The notes: generated by a model not told the origin, from the letters alone. 64,000 bases of DNA from Microbacterium sp. SCN 70-27 (GCA_001724425.1 MEEK01000027.1:1-64000), one strand, 5' to 3'. Positions 7,141 through 15,837 are shown, counted from the first letter of the stretch. Numbers and translations are program-made.

Positions 7141-8223
7141 ATGTCCGCTCCTCCGACGCTCGGGATCGAGGAGGAGTTCGTCTTTCTCGACGAGGGCACG
7201 CTCTCGACGACCGATGCGGCATCCGACGCGGTCAGCGCGTTGCGGGCGACGCACGACTCGCACGTCAAGAACGAGTTCCACGAGTCGCAGATCGAGTACG
7301 CGACGCCCGTGGCAGCGGATCTTCGCGACGCAGGCCGTCACCTGGCGGGATTTCGCGCCGACCTCGGCCGCTGGGCGCACGAGAACGCCGTCATCGTGGT
7401 CAGCAGCGGCACACCGTTCCGTGTGTCGCAGGGATCTCGGCTCCACGTCGACGAGCGCTACTCCGACATCGCCGCAAGCGTCGCGCACCTGTCGGACGAG
7501 CATCACATCAACGGCATGCACGTGCACGTGGGCGTTGCGGGCGAGGCGGCGGGAGTGCGCGCGTCGGATGCCTTGCGGCCGTGGCTCCCCGTCCTGCTCG
7601 CGCTGTCGTCGAACTCGCCGTTCTGGCAGGGGTGCGACACGGGCTATGCGAGTTGGCGGGCTCTGCACTCTCGCCGATGGACGTCCTACGGCGTTCCACC
7701 GCGCTTCGTCACCGCGGCGGCGCATACTCGGGCGAGGCAGGTGCTCCGGGGCGTCGGGGCGACCACGGACGACGGAACGGTGAACTGGAGCGTGCGCCTC
7801 TCCGCCGTTCACCCCACGGTCGAGACCCGAGTGTGCGACGGACAGCTCGATGTCAGCAGCACGCTCGCGCTCGCGGCCCTGGTCCGCGCCCTCGTCAGCA
7901 GCGCGGGCGACGCATCCGTGCCGCGTGAGCGCGCTCCCGGTCTGTGGGACGCGGCGCTGTGGCATGCGGCGCGGCACGGGGTGAGTGCGGATCTCGTCGA
8001 CCCGCCCACGGGCCGCATGGCCCCTGCCCGACTCGCCGTCGTGTCGCTGCGACGGCACGTGGCACGCCAGCTCCGCGAATCGGGGGACGGCGGCATCGTG
8101 GACCGCTTCCTGCGCCGTGTGCTGCGCGACGGCTCGGGTGCTGCGGCGCAATGGCGGGCGGGCCGCAACGGCCTGGCTGCGCTCGCCGAGCTCTACCGCG
8201 AGCGGCTCGGGAGCGCCTACTGA
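7141..8223 (+). CDS. ybdK: YbdK-type carboxylate-amine ligase (glutamate-cysteine ligase family 2)
   Basis: This is a 360-aa soluble enzyme. The N-terminal GIEEEF glutamates and the HINGMHVHVGV segment are the Mg/ATP-binding signature of GCS2/YbdK proteins; SNSPFWQGCDTGYASWR is also typical. Family members show weak glutamate-cysteine ligase activity. In actinobacteria, which use mycothiol, the physiological substrates are uncertain. The gene is monocistronic and divergent from the CDF/lipoprotein pair, with a 212-nt intergenic space. Confidence 0.88.
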   Translation: MSAPPTLGIEEEFVFLDEGTLSTTDAASDAVSALRATHDSHVKNEFHESQIEYATPVAADLRDAGRHLAGFRADLGRWAHENAVIVVSSGTPFRVSQGSRLHVDERYSDIAASVAHLSDEHHINGMHVHVGVAGEAAGVRASDALRPWLPVLLALSSNSPFWQGCDTGYASWRALHSRRWTSYGVPPRFVTAAAHTRARQVLRGVGATTDDGTVNWSVRLSAVHPTVETRVCDGQLDVSSTLALAALVRALVSSAGDASVPRERAPGLWDAALWHAARHGVSADLVDPPTGRMAPARLAVVSLRRHVARQLRESGDGGIVDRFLRRVLRDGSGAAAQWRAGRNGLAALAELYRERLGSAY

Positions 8224-8368
8224 GGACCTCCTGCGCGGGCCGTGTCGCTCACGGACCCGTGAACCTGCCGAGGGCGAAGGCCTGAATCGCGAGCACCGCC
8301 GCCCCGCGGGCCCATTCGAGGTTGTCGCCGCACGAGGACTTCCGTGATGTGGAGAGTGGAGGCGCGCG

Positions 8369-9154
8369 TCAGCGCAACCGGTCTGCGGTGACCCGCGCCG
8401 CGGCATCCGCATCCAGACGGTGCATGACGGACTCGGGCATCACGACGAGCTCTGCCGTCGGCATCGCCTCACCGAGCCGCCGGGCGGCCGCGGCGAGGAA
8501 CGGGAACGTCTGCTCGCCGCACAGGATCGTGACCGGGAAGCCGATGCCGACCATGTCCGGTGTCGGCGTCGACACATCGCGCGTGAGCGTCGCGTCGTAG
8601 ACCGTCGACTGAGCGAGCGGGACGAGAGCGTCGAACAACGGGGACTCGCGGATCTGCTCGATGACCTCGTCGGGGAGCCCGACCGCTTCACGTTGGAACA
8701 GTGTCACCGCATCCGCTCCGCGGCCCTCGTCCACGGCCGACTGGAGGCGGTCCACGAGATCGGCCGCGGGGTCGCCTTCGCCGAAATGGAACGGGGGCTC
8801 CGAGAGGAACAGATGACGCACGGGCACGCCGCGTGACGCCGCGAACAGTGCGAGAACCGCGCCGGAGGAGTGTCCGAGCACCGCGACGTCCGCGCCGGCA
8901 GCGGCGACGACTGCAGCCAGGTCCTCGACTTCGCGAACAGGATCGACGGGGGACGCGCCCCGCTCGTCCCCGCTGTCCCCGCGTGAGCGACGGTCGTAGG
9001 TCACCGCGCGGAACCCTCGCCCGGCGAGAGCCGCAGCGAGCCCTTCGGCGTCGCGCGCGGTGGAGAAGGCGCCGTTCACGATCACCACGGCATCACCGCT
9101 GCCGGTCTCGTGGATCGCGATGCGGGTGCCGTCCGTCGAAGTCACATGCTCCAT
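8369..9154 (-). CDS. Alpha/beta hydrolase
   Basis: The 261-aa protein has the alpha/beta-hydrolase layout: oxyanion-side NGAFST, YDRRSRGDSGD, and the nucleophile elbow GHSSG near residue 100. The acid (ILCGEQTF region) and a terminal His follow. The start at ATG 9154 (MEHVTSTDGTRIAIHE) is where homology to the family begins; the long ORF reading through it is not real. Substrate unknown. The downstream ROK kinase gene lies 71 nt upstream in the same direction and may be co-transcribed. Confidence 0.83.
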   Translation of the reverse strand: MEHVTSTDGTRIAIHETGSGDAVVIVNGAFSTARDAEGLAAALAGRGFRAVTYDRRSRGDSGDERGASPVDPVREVEDLAAVVAAAGADVAVLGHSSGAVLALFAASRGVPVRHLFLSEPPFHFGEGDPAADLVDRLQSAVDEGRGADAVTLFQREAVGLPDEVIEQIRESPLFDALVPLAQSTVYDATLTRDVSTPTPDMVGIGFPVTILCGEQTFPFLAAAARRLGEAMPTAELVVMPESVMHRLDADAAARVTADRLR

Positions 9155-9225
9155 GGCCCCGATGAAATCAGGCGCCGCCGACACGGGCAAGGGGTCGGGT
9201 CTGGGCCCAGGGCCGGACCGCGCGC

Positions 9226-10143
9226 TCAGAGCAGGTCGGGACGGTGCACGAGTGCCGCCGCTCCGATCAGGGGAGCGTCCCCGCCGAGGGCTGCCCGGAC
9301 GACACGCAGGCGCGCGGCGTAGGAGTTGACGGATGCCGACTCCACGGCCGCGGCGATGCGCTCCGGGTAATCGTCGGCGACGAACGAGAACCCTCCGCCC
9401 ACGACGGCGATCTCGAGATCGAGGAGGGTCGCGGCGTTCGCGAGCCCCACGCCGAGGGCCCGCGCGGAGCGGTCCACCGCGGCGACCGCGACGTCGTCGC
9501 CGGCACGATATGCGGCGGCGAGGTCCTCCCCGGTCGCCCCCGACCAGCCGTTCGCCTGCGCCCAGCGGACCGTATGCGGTCCCGAGGCGAGCTGCTCGAC
9601 GGTGGATGCCGCGGCGTCCCCCGTGATGTCGGCGACGACCAGCTGACCCAGGTGCCCGGCATTGCCCGACGCGCCCGCGACGAGCCGCCCATCGGAGACG
9701 ATCCCGCCGCCTACGCCGGTCGACACGACGAAGACGATCGCGTTGCGGACGCCGCGCGCCGCGCCGAGCCACGCTTCGGCGAGCGCGATGCAGGTTCCGT
9801 CGAGGCGGAGCGCCACGGCATCCAACCCGCTCGCCCGTCGCACGGCGTCGACGATCCCGAAGCCGTGCGCCGCGGGCAGGTTGATGGGTGAGATCGTTCC
9901 GGCAATCATGTCGATGGGGCCGGCCGCACCGATCCCCGCCGCGGTCACCTCGTTCCACCGCGGGTGCGCACGCACCTCCGCGACGATGTCGTCGATGGCG
10001 TGGGCGAGCACCGCGACGTCCGACGCCGCCGCGGCGCCGGTGGCGACCCGGTGGCGGGAGCCCGGGATGATCGTGCCGGTGTCGTCGACGAGCGACGCCT
10101 CGATCTTCGTGCCGCCCAGATCGATCGCGAGCGCCAGTGTCAT
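9226..10143 (-). CDS. ROK-family sugar kinase lacking the zinc motif
   Basis: The 305-aa product has the phosphate-binding DLGGTK at residues 9-14 and a GVGGGI segment, typical of ROK glucokinases. The usual ExGH is replaced by GHLGQ. The CxCGxxGC zinc-binding motif is absent; TGDAAASTVEQLASG occupies its place. There is no N-terminal helix-turn-helix, so it is a kinase type and not a repressor. Substrate specificity cannot be read. It could be a divergent N-acylhexosamine or glucose kinase, or a degenerate paralogue. Confidence 0.8.
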   Translation of the reverse strand: MTLALAIDLGGTKIEASLVDDTGTIIPGSRHRVATGAAAASDVAVLAHAIDDIVAEVRAHPRWNEVTAAGIGAAGPIDMIAGTISPINLPAAHGFGIVDAVRRASGLDAVALRLDGTCIALAEAWLGAARGVRNAIVFVVSTGVGGGIVSDGRLVAGASGNAGHLGQLVVADITGDAAASTVEQLASGPHTVRWAQANGWSGATGEDLAAAYRAGDDVAVAAVDRSARALGVGLANAATLLDLEIAVVGGGFSFVADDYPERIAAAVESASVNSYAARLRVVRAALGGDAPLIGAAALVHRPDLL

Positions 10144-10272
10144 GAGATTCCTCGGGGATATGCGGATCGGGGTATGGAGGCCAGCGTACTGTCAGCGGCA
10201 GCGATCGGCGTCCGCCCTTGCTCCGTCCTCGGCATTCGGCTTCGCCGGATCCGACCACCGCAAGGAGCCGCC

Positions 10273-11373
10273 ATGAGCTCGCTCGTTTCCTCACTCGGTC
10301 CGATTCGCCAGACCTACGCGACGGGGGAGTCGTTCCCTCCGGTCGCGCGTTCGTACACCCACGTGTCGAACGTCGTGAAAGAGCTGGGGCTGCTGCGTCG
10401 GGCGCCCCTTTTCTATCTGTTCGTCGGCACAGCGCTCCTCGTCGCGCTGGGCGGGTGCATCACCGGGTTCGTGCTTCTCGGCCACAGCTGGTTCCAGCTG
10501 CTGATCGCCGGCGCCCTCGGCATCGTGTTGACGCAGGTGGCGTTCCTCGCGCATGAGGCGGCGCATCGGCAGATCCTGTCGACCGGCCCGGCGAACGACC
10601 GCCTCGCGCGCATCCTGGCTTCCGGTGTCGTCGGCATCAGCTACGCGTGGTGGGATTCCAAGCATTCGCGTCACCACGCGAACCCGAACCGCGTCGGCAA
10701 AGACCCCGACATCGAGGTCGACACCGTCTCGTTCCTCGAAGAGGATGCCGCGAAGGCGCGCGGCCTGCGGCGACTGATCACCCGCCGACAGGGCTGGCTG
10801 TTCTTCCCGCTGCTGACGCTCGAAGGCGTGAATCTGCACGTCCTCGGCATCCGTCATCTGATGTCGAAGGAGCACGTCAAGAAGCGCCGGCTCGAGCTCG
10901 CCCTCATCGTCGCGCGGTTCGCGGCGTTCGTCGTGCCGCTGTTCCTCGTGCTGCCGCTGGGGATGGCGTTCGCGTTCCTCGGCGTGCAGCTCGCCGTGTT
11001 CGGCGTCTACATGGGAGCGTCGTTCGCGCCGAATCACAAGGGGATGCCCATCATCGCCCCCGGCGCGCGGCTCGACTTCTTCAGCAAGCAGGTGCGCACG
11101 TCCCGCAATATCCGCGGCGGATGGTGGGCGACGTGGCTCATGGGTGGACTCAACTACCAGGTCGAGCATCACCTGTTCCCGAGCATGGCGCGGCCGCACT
11201 TGGCGAAGGCGCGGACGGTCGTCCGCGAGCACTGCGCGACGCTCGGCGTACCCTACACCGAGACGAGCCTGTGGCGTTCGTACGCGATCGTGATCGACTA
11301 TCTCAATCGCGTCGGTCTCGCCGCGCGCGACCCTTTCGACTGCCCGATGGTCTCGGAGTACCGCCGGACGTGA
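10273..11373 (+). CDS. Membrane fatty acid desaturase
   Basis: The 366-aa integral membrane di-iron enzyme has all three histidine boxes: HEAAH, HSRHH and QVEHH (the Q-type third box of acyl-lipid desaturases). It has four or so transmembrane helices. It introduces a double bond into membrane acyl chains, probably for cold adaptation. I started at ATG 10273 because AAGGAG lies eight bases upstream. The gene is convergent with the small membrane gene that follows. Confidence 0.93.
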   Translation: MSSLVSSLGPIRQTYATGESFPPVARSYTHVSNVVKELGLLRRAPLFYLFVGTALLVALGGCITGFVLLGHSWFQLLIAGALGIVLTQVAFLAHEAAHRQILSTGPANDRLARILASGVVGISYAWWDSKHSRHHANPNRVGKDPDIEVDTVSFLEEDAAKARGLRRLITRRQGWLFFPLLTLEGVNLHVLGIRHLMSKEHVKKRRLELALIVARFAAFVVPLFLVLPLGMAFAFLGVQLAVFGVYMGASFAPNHKGMPIIAPGARLDFFSKQVRTSRNIRGGWWATWLMGGLNYQVEHHLFPSMARPHLAKARTVVREHCATLGVPYTETSLWRSYAIVIDYLNRVGLAARDPFDCPMVSEYRRT

Positions 11374-11385
11374 TCCGGGGCAGGC

Positions 11386-11541
11386 TCACGCGTTTCGGCG
11401 CAGGACCCGCATGAGCCAGGCGATGATCGCGATAAGCAGGATGATCAGCCCGATCCAGAGCAGGAACTTCGCGGCCTCCACGAAGACGCCGAGGAGGATG
11501 AGCACGATGGCCACGACGAGAAGGATGATTGCGAGTGTCAT
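11386..11541 (-). CDS. Small two-helix membrane protein
   Basis: The 51-aa product consists of two hydrophobic helices (MTLAIILLVVAIVLILLGVF and FLLWIGLIILLIAIIAWLM) and a basic tail LRRNA. The start was taken at ATG 11541, where the hydrophobic protein begins. No catalytic motif. Small membrane proteins of this layout are common in actinobacteria and their function is not known. Confidence 0.7.
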   Translation of the reverse strand: MTLAIILLVVAIVLILLGVFVEAAKFLLWIGLIILLIAIIAWLMRVLRRNA

Positions 11542-11675
11542 GGGTCGATTGTGAGACCCGCGGCATCGGTATGCATGGGGATTGACACCACGCCGCCGAT
11601 CTGTCAACCCCTTGTCCTGGTACCTCGGTCGTCCGGTTCAGTGGACCCCACGGACAGCCGACGGCGAGGGCGACA

Positions 11676-11951
11676 ATGAAGGACATTCTGATCGAGGGGC
11701 ATCGGATACTCACGACCGATGAAGTGGCCGCGGCGGTGCTGGACTACGCGCGCGTCCTCCGGGAGCGCGGGATGAGCGACATCGTCGAGTTCCCGAGCTT
11801 CCATGACGGCAGCCCCACTCTCTGCGCGCTGCTTCTCGGCGGCGCCGGCCATCTCGCCGTCGTCGACGCGCCGCTCGGGGTGCCTTCCTCCGTCAGCGGC
11901 GCGGACGACGCCGTCGACGAGATCACGCGACGTGCCGACGCATTACGGTAG
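11676..11951 (+). CDS. Conserved hypothetical protein, 91 aa
   Basis: This soluble 91-aa protein (MKDILIEGHRILTTDEVAAAVLDYA...) has GC3-typical codon use and no recognised domain. It ends five bases before the GTG of the DUF7882 gene, suggesting one transcript. Function unknown. Confidence 0.65.
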   Translation: MKDILIEGHRILTTDEVAAAVLDYARVLRERGMSDIVEFPSFHDGSPTLCALLLGGAGHLAVVDAPLGVPSSVSGADDAVDEITRRADALR

Positions 11952-11955
11952 GGGC

Positions 11956-12282
11956 GTGGGCAGATTCACGTACGACGGCACGGTCAAGGTCGACTTCGAC
12001 GATCGGGTGCTCGCGCACCTGCAGGTCGTCATCAGCCAGAAGCTGCGCCGCGGCGAGCCCTTCCCGTTCACCTGGCGCAACGATGCCAGCATCGGCGACG
12101 GGCGTACGACGGTGTGGCTGCACCCGTCGGCATCCCTTGTCTACAGGTACAGCGGCAGTCGTCAACCGGCGATCAACAGGGCATGGCTGGAGGCGCTGAC
12201 GCAGGCGGCGAACTCGACGGGCGGCCTCACGCTGGTGCCTGAGCCCGAACCGGGCGCGCCCGTCGAGACCATCACCGGCTGA
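11956..12282 (+). CDS. DUF7882-family protein
   Basis: The 108-aa product starts at GTG 11956 (VGRFTYDGTVKVDFDDRVLAHLQ). The DDRxLAHLQVVIxxKLRRGE, F-W, TxWLHPS and NRAWLEALTQAANSTGGL blocks are those of the Microbacteriaceae DUF7882 family, often mis-named ATP-dependent DNA ligase. Function is unknown; basic surface residues would allow nucleic-acid binding, but no catalytic motif is seen. A paralogue lies tail to tail one base away. Confidence 0.8.
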   Translation: MGRFTYDGTVKVDFDDRVLAHLQVVISQKLRRGEPFPFTWRNDASIGDGRTTVWLHPSASLVYRYSGSRQPAINRAWLEALTQAANSTGGLTLVPEPEPGAPVETITG

Positions 12283-12283
12283 A

Positions 12284-12634
12284 TCAGTCGGCGACGTCGA
12301 CGGTCTGCGGGGCGTTGTCCTCGACGCCGTCTGGCTCGATGTGCTCCGCGACCAGGCTGATCCCGCCGGACGAGTTCGCCGACTGTGCGAGGTTTTCGAT
12401 CCAGTCCCGACTGAGCTCACTCGGTTCGGGATTGTCGAACACGAACCGCAGCGGGATCGACGGGTGCAACCAGATCGTGCTGCGTCCCCGCGGCTCGTCG
12501 GGGAGGTGCTGCCATGACACCGTGAAGCTCTCCCCTCGGCGCAGCTTCGTCGCGATCACGACCTTGAGGTGCGCGAGTGCCCGGTCTTCGATCTGGATCG
12601 GCGTCGCAGATCCGCCGTAGTAGATGGTGCCCAC
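12284..12634 (-). CDS. DUF7882-family protein, paralogue
   Basis: The 116-aa protein starts at GTG 12634 (VGTIYYGGSATPIQIEDRALAHL). It shares the blocks KLRRGESF, STIWLHPSIPL and LAQSANSSGGISL with the neighbouring DUF7882 gene, to which it is convergent with stops one base apart. Function unknown. Confidence 0.8.
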   Translation of the reverse strand: MGTIYYGGSATPIQIEDRALAHLKVVIATKLRRGESFTVSWQHLPDEPRGRSTIWLHPSIPLRFVFDNPEPSELSRDWIENLAQSANSSGGISLVAEHIEPDGVEDNAPQTVDVAD

Positions 12635-12798
12635 GGGAGAGATTGTAGGTCCGGATGCCGAGTTCCGCCCCTCAAGGGGCGGCGGACTCGGCATCCGCCG
12701 CAGCGTGTCGAGGTGCCGCGGCGATCAGTGACCGCGGCGCCCGCGACACCATCGGACACGTAACGCGGCGACTTACTGGAGGTTGCGGCGACGGCGCG

Positions 12799-12837
12799 GT
12801 TCCGCGTATCGGAGCCCCGTTCCGCAACATGCGGAAA
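12799..12837. promoter_or_regulatory. Tandem inverted repeats upstream of the sulfurtransferase
   Basis: TTCCGC-aacat-GCGGAA (12820-12836) is a perfect 6-5-6 inverted repeat. A weaker copy, GTTCCGcgtatCGGAGC, lies just before it (12799-12816). Paired dyads of this spacing are typical operators for IclR/TetR-like regulators. They sit about 90 nt upstream of the sulfurtransferase/monooxygenase genes. The rest of 12635-12923 shows nothing else. Confidence 0.45.
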
Positions 12838-12923
12838 CAGGGCGACACATGACGCGACCTCGCCGCGTGGGGTGTTCCCGCGGTGCCTAGCGTGGGTCCA
12901 CACCCACTGCCGAAGGACATGCC

Positions 12924-13784
12924 GTGACCGACATCCTGATCACCCCCGACGAACTCGCCGCGCTGCTCGTCGACCGCGCCGACCGCGACGATGTCCGTGT
13001 GCTCGATGTGCGTTGGCGTCTCGATCGGCCCGACGGGCGCCCGGAGTACCTCGCCGGCCACATCCCCGGTGCCGTGTACGTCGATCTCGACAGCACGCTC
13101 GCCGCGCACGGCGCACCCACCGATGGTCGTCACCCGTTGCCGTCCCCGTCGGCGCTGCAGGCGTCCGCACGTGCGTGGGGGATCCATGACGGTGACACCG
13201 TCGTCGTGTACGACGACCTCAAATCGCTCTCTGCTGCGCGTGCCTGGTGGCTGCTGACCGACGCCGGCATCGCGGACGTGCGGATCCTCGACGGGTCGCT
13301 GCGCGGCTGGACGACGGCAGGCCATCCCCTCGAAGAAGGCACGGTCGTCCCTGCACCCGGCACGGTCACCCTGCGGTCGGGGCTGCTGCGGCAGACCGAC
13401 ATCGACGGCGCCGCAGCGCTCGGCGCAGCGACGGATGCCGTGCTCGTCGACGTACGTGCGGCCGAGCGCTATCGGGGCGAGGTCGAGCCGATCGACCCCC
13501 GCGCGGGCCACATTCCCGGTGCGATCAACCTGCCGACGACCGAGAACGTGGATGCCGCGGGCCGCTTCCTCTCCCCGGCGCAGCTGCGCGCCCGCTTCGC
13601 CGCCGCCGGCCTCGACGAGCGCGGCGCGGTCGGTGTCTACTGCGGGTCGGGCGTGACCGCCTCCCACGCGGTCGTCGCACTCACCCTCGCCGGCTATGCG
13701 CCCACCCTCTACCCCGGCTCGTGGAGCCAGTGGTCGAACCACCCCGACCGACCCGTCGAGACCGACGCCGTCGCCCAGCCCTGA
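12924..13784 (+). CDS. Thiosulfate/3-mercaptopyruvate sulfurtransferase (tandem rhodanese)
   Basis: This is a 286-aa protein with two rhodanese domains. The inactive N-terminal domain has VLDVRWRL, GHIPGAVYVDLD and DTVVVYDD. The active C-terminal domain carries Cys240 in the loop CGSGVTA. It transfers sulfane sulfur from thiosulfate or mercaptopyruvate to thiol acceptors or cyanide. Start GTG 12924 follows AAGGA. Eleven nt separate it from a (now broken) flavin monooxygenase gene, so it was the lead gene of a sulfur-assimilation operon. A close paralogue is at 21581. Confidence 0.9.
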   Translation: MTDILITPDELAALLVDRADRDDVRVLDVRWRLDRPDGRPEYLAGHIPGAVYVDLDSTLAAHGAPTDGRHPLPSPSALQASARAWGIHDGDTVVVYDDLKSLSAARAWWLLTDAGIADVRILDGSLRGWTTAGHPLEEGTVVPAPGTVTLRSGLLRQTDIDGAAALGAATDAVLVDVRAAERYRGEVEPIDPRAGHIPGAINLPTTENVDAAGRFLSPAQLRARFAAAGLDERGAVGVYCGSGVTASHAVVALTLAGYAPTLYPGSWSQWSNHPDRPVETDAVAQP

Positions 13785-13795
13785 AGGAGAAAGTC

Positions 13796-14207
13796 ATGAC
13801 CGTCGAATTCATCAGCGCCATCAACACCCGCCCGGGAGACGAGCTGAACCCTCAGCGCGGGGGAGCGCCGTTCGACCCTGCCTACCTGCGCCGCTATGCG
13901 CGCACGCTCGATGATGCCGGGTTCGACTACACGCTCGTGCCGTACGGCTCGACCTCCGCCGACTCGTTCGTGGTCGCCACCGCTGTGGCCGCCGCCACCG
14001 AGCGCATCAAGCCGATCGTCGCCGTGCGGCCCAACACGGTGTTCCCGACGGTCGCCGCGCAACAGCTCGCGACACTCGACCAGGTCTCGCAGGGTCGGGC
14101 CGTCGTGCGCATCATCTCCGGCGGTTCCGACGCCGAGCAGGCCCGACAGGGCGACTTCCTCAGCAAGGATGAGCGCTACGACCGCTCGGAAGAGTGGATT
14201 CGCATCG
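13796..14207 (+). pseudogene. N-terminal fragment of an SsuD-like FMNH2-dependent monooxygenase
   Basis: From ATG 13796 (behind AAGGAG) about 137 codons encode the start of a luciferase-like flavin monooxygenase of the alkanesulfonate/dimethyl-sulfone type: [34 protein letters not shown]. Full proteins have about 360-400 residues. At about 14200-14210 the homology stops abruptly, and the C-terminal part of an FMN reductase begins in another frame. Inactive. Confidence 0.82.
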
Positions 14208-14541
14208 TCCCGTCTACCGCGCCTCGTTCACGGGCCTGTTCAAGCACCTGTTCGACTTCGTGGAGCAGTACGCCATCGTCGGCCAGCCCGTCCTGCTCGC
14301 CGCGACGGGCGGCGGAGAGCGCCATGCCCTCATCATCGAGCATCAGCTGCGCCCGCTGTTCGGGTTCTTCCAGGCGCTGACCCTGCCGGTGGGCGTGTAC
14401 GCCAGCAGTGCGGACTTCGACGGGTACGAGCTGCGGGCGGAGAGCGCCGTGGCCACCCGCATCCAGCAGGCCGTGGACGGGGCGCTGCCTCTTGTGCGGC
14501 CCGTTTCGGGGGGCGTCTCGTCGTACGTGTCGACGTGGTGA
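14206..14541 (+). pseudogene. C-terminal fragment of an NADPH-dependent FMN reductase (SsuE/MsuE-like)
   Basis: The frame starting [20 protein letters not shown] and containing [19 protein letters not shown] and [20 protein letters not shown] is the C-terminal two thirds of an FMN reductase that supplies FMNH2 to SsuD-type enzymes. The N-terminal flavin-binding loop is missing. It abuts the monooxygenase fragment out of frame, so one deletion removed the end of the first gene and the start of this one. Confidence 0.82.
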
Positions 14542-14592
14542 GCGGTGTGACGAACCCACCGAGCGTGCGGCCGCTGGGGAGCGGCGTCGCGC

Positions 14593-15333
14593 TCAGATCG
14601 CCCGGATCGTCGCTGGAGGCGGCGATGATCCGGGCGCGGTCTCCCCGAGATGCGCGTCGGGCCGGTGGATCTCGCCGTGCAGGCGCTCCATCCGGGCATC
14701 CAGCAGCGCGGCGGAATCCGCGGCGTCCTTGAGCTCTGCGAGCAGCCCGTCGGGCACGAGCCCGGAGTACTTGTAGTAGATCTTGTGCTCGAGGCTCGCC
14801 CAGAAGTCCATCGCGATCGTCCGGAACTGCACCTCGACGGCGACCTCGACCTTTCCGGTCGAGAGGAACACCGGCACCTCGACGATCGCGTGCAGGCTCT
14901 TGTACCCGTTCGACTTCGGCTCGGCGATGTAGTCCTTCACCTCGCGCACCGTGATGTCGTCCTGCGCGGTGAGCAGGTGGAAGAGGCGATACGCATCCTT
15001 GGTGAAGCTCGTCGTGACGCGGATGCCGGCGATGTCGGTGATCCCGTCGCGGATCGCGTCGAAGGTCGGCTCGATCCCCTTGCGCGCGACCTTGTCGACG
15101 AGGCTGTCGGCGGTCTTCACGCGGCTCGACACGTGCTCGATCGGGTTGTAGTCGTGCATCTGCTGGAACTCGTCGCGGAGGATGCCGAGCTTCGTCTCGA
15201 CCTCGCGCAGACCGAAGCTGTAGCCGAGGAGGAACCGCTGGAACTCGTCGCGCATCGCGCGCAGCTGCTCGGGAGAGAAGGTGGCCGTCTCCCCGTCGGT
15301 GGCGACTCTCAGGGGTGACGCTGCGGCATCCAT
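14593..15333 (-). CDS. Small alarmone synthetase (RelA/SpoT domain, (p)ppGpp synthesis)
   Basis: The 246-aa protein is one RelA/SpoT nucleotidyltransferase domain without hydrolase, TGS or ACT domains. Visible elements are DIAGIRVTT, EPKSNGYKSLHAIVEVP and VEVQFRTIAMDFWASLEHKIYYK. Small alarmone synthetases make ppGpp or pGpp from GDP/GMP and ATP, usually controlled by transcription. Start taken at ATG 15333; ATG 15351 adds six residues. Divergent from a PadR gene. Because the protein lacks a hydrolase domain, a Rel-type hydrolase is expected elsewhere. Confidence 0.9.
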   Translation of the reverse strand: MDAAASPLRVATDGETATFSPEQLRAMRDEFQRFLLGYSFGLREVETKLGILRDEFQQMHDYNPIEHVSSRVKTADSLVDKVARKGIEPTFDAIRDGITDIAGIRVTTSFTKDAYRLFHLLTAQDDITVREVKDYIAEPKSNGYKSLHAIVEVPVFLSTGKVEVAVEVQFRTIAMDFWASLEHKIYYKYSGLVPDGLLAELKDAADSAALLDARMERLHGEIHRPDAHLGETAPGSSPPPATIRAI

Positions 15334-15417
15334 GCCCCCGACCGTAGCCATGCGCGTTGTGCGTCGCCTGGGATTCGAGGATTGCAGAGGGCGTGCACAC
15401 CAGGTACCTTGTGATGC

Positions 15418-15837
15418 ATGTATCCCGAAGATCGCGTGCAGACGAATCTGCGCAAGGGAGTGCTCGAGTGGTGCGCCCTGGCGGTCATGCGCGGCGGCGA
15501 CGTCTACGGGCGCGATCTCGCCCGGACGCTCACGGGCCTTGGGCTCCTCGCGAGCGAGGGGTCGCTGTACCCGCTGCTGTCGCGGCTCCGGGAATCGGGA
15601 TGGGTGCAGACGCGGTGGGTCGAGTCGGCGAGCGGACCTCCGCGCCGGTATTACCGGCTGACGGATGCCGGCCGCGACGCCGTCACCGGGTTCGAGCGCA
15701 CGTGGGCCGAGGTCTCGGCGTCGGTCGACGCGGCGCTCGCGCCGCCCGGAGCGGCGATACCGGACGTGGCGGAGCCGCCCGCGCCCGAGCCGGACACCGT
15801 AGTGCCGCAGGCCCAGGAAGGACACCCCGACGCATGA
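15418..15837 (+). CDS. PadR-family transcriptional regulator
   Basis: The 139-aa product has the PadR winged helix: RKGVLEWCALAVMRGGDVYGRDL and SLYPLLSRLRESGWVQTRW, RRYYRLTDAGR. It has a Pro-rich tail in place of a long dimerisation helix. Its TGA overlaps the ATG of the following membrane protein. PadR genes coupled to DUF1700/HAAS membrane proteins are a common envelope-stress arrangement in Gram-positives; the regulator probably represses its own operon. Confidence 0.88.
   Translation: MYPEDRVQTNLRKGVLEWCALAVMRGGDVYGRDLARTLTGLGLLASEGSLYPLLSRLRESGWVQTRWVESASGPPRRYYRLTDAGRDAVTGFERTWAEVSASVDAALAPPGAAIPDVAEPPAPEPDTVVPQAQEGHPDA

Noticed and set aside
8369..10294. 641-codon fusion of hydrolase with upstream sequence
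   Set aside because: The first ~380 residues are the shadow of the ROK gene in another frame; the hydrolase begins at MEHVTS.
14593..15825. 410-codon extension of the alarmone synthetase
   Set aside because: The extra N-terminal part is antisense to the PadR gene and Arg/Pro-rich; RelA/SpoT homology starts near the chosen ATG.
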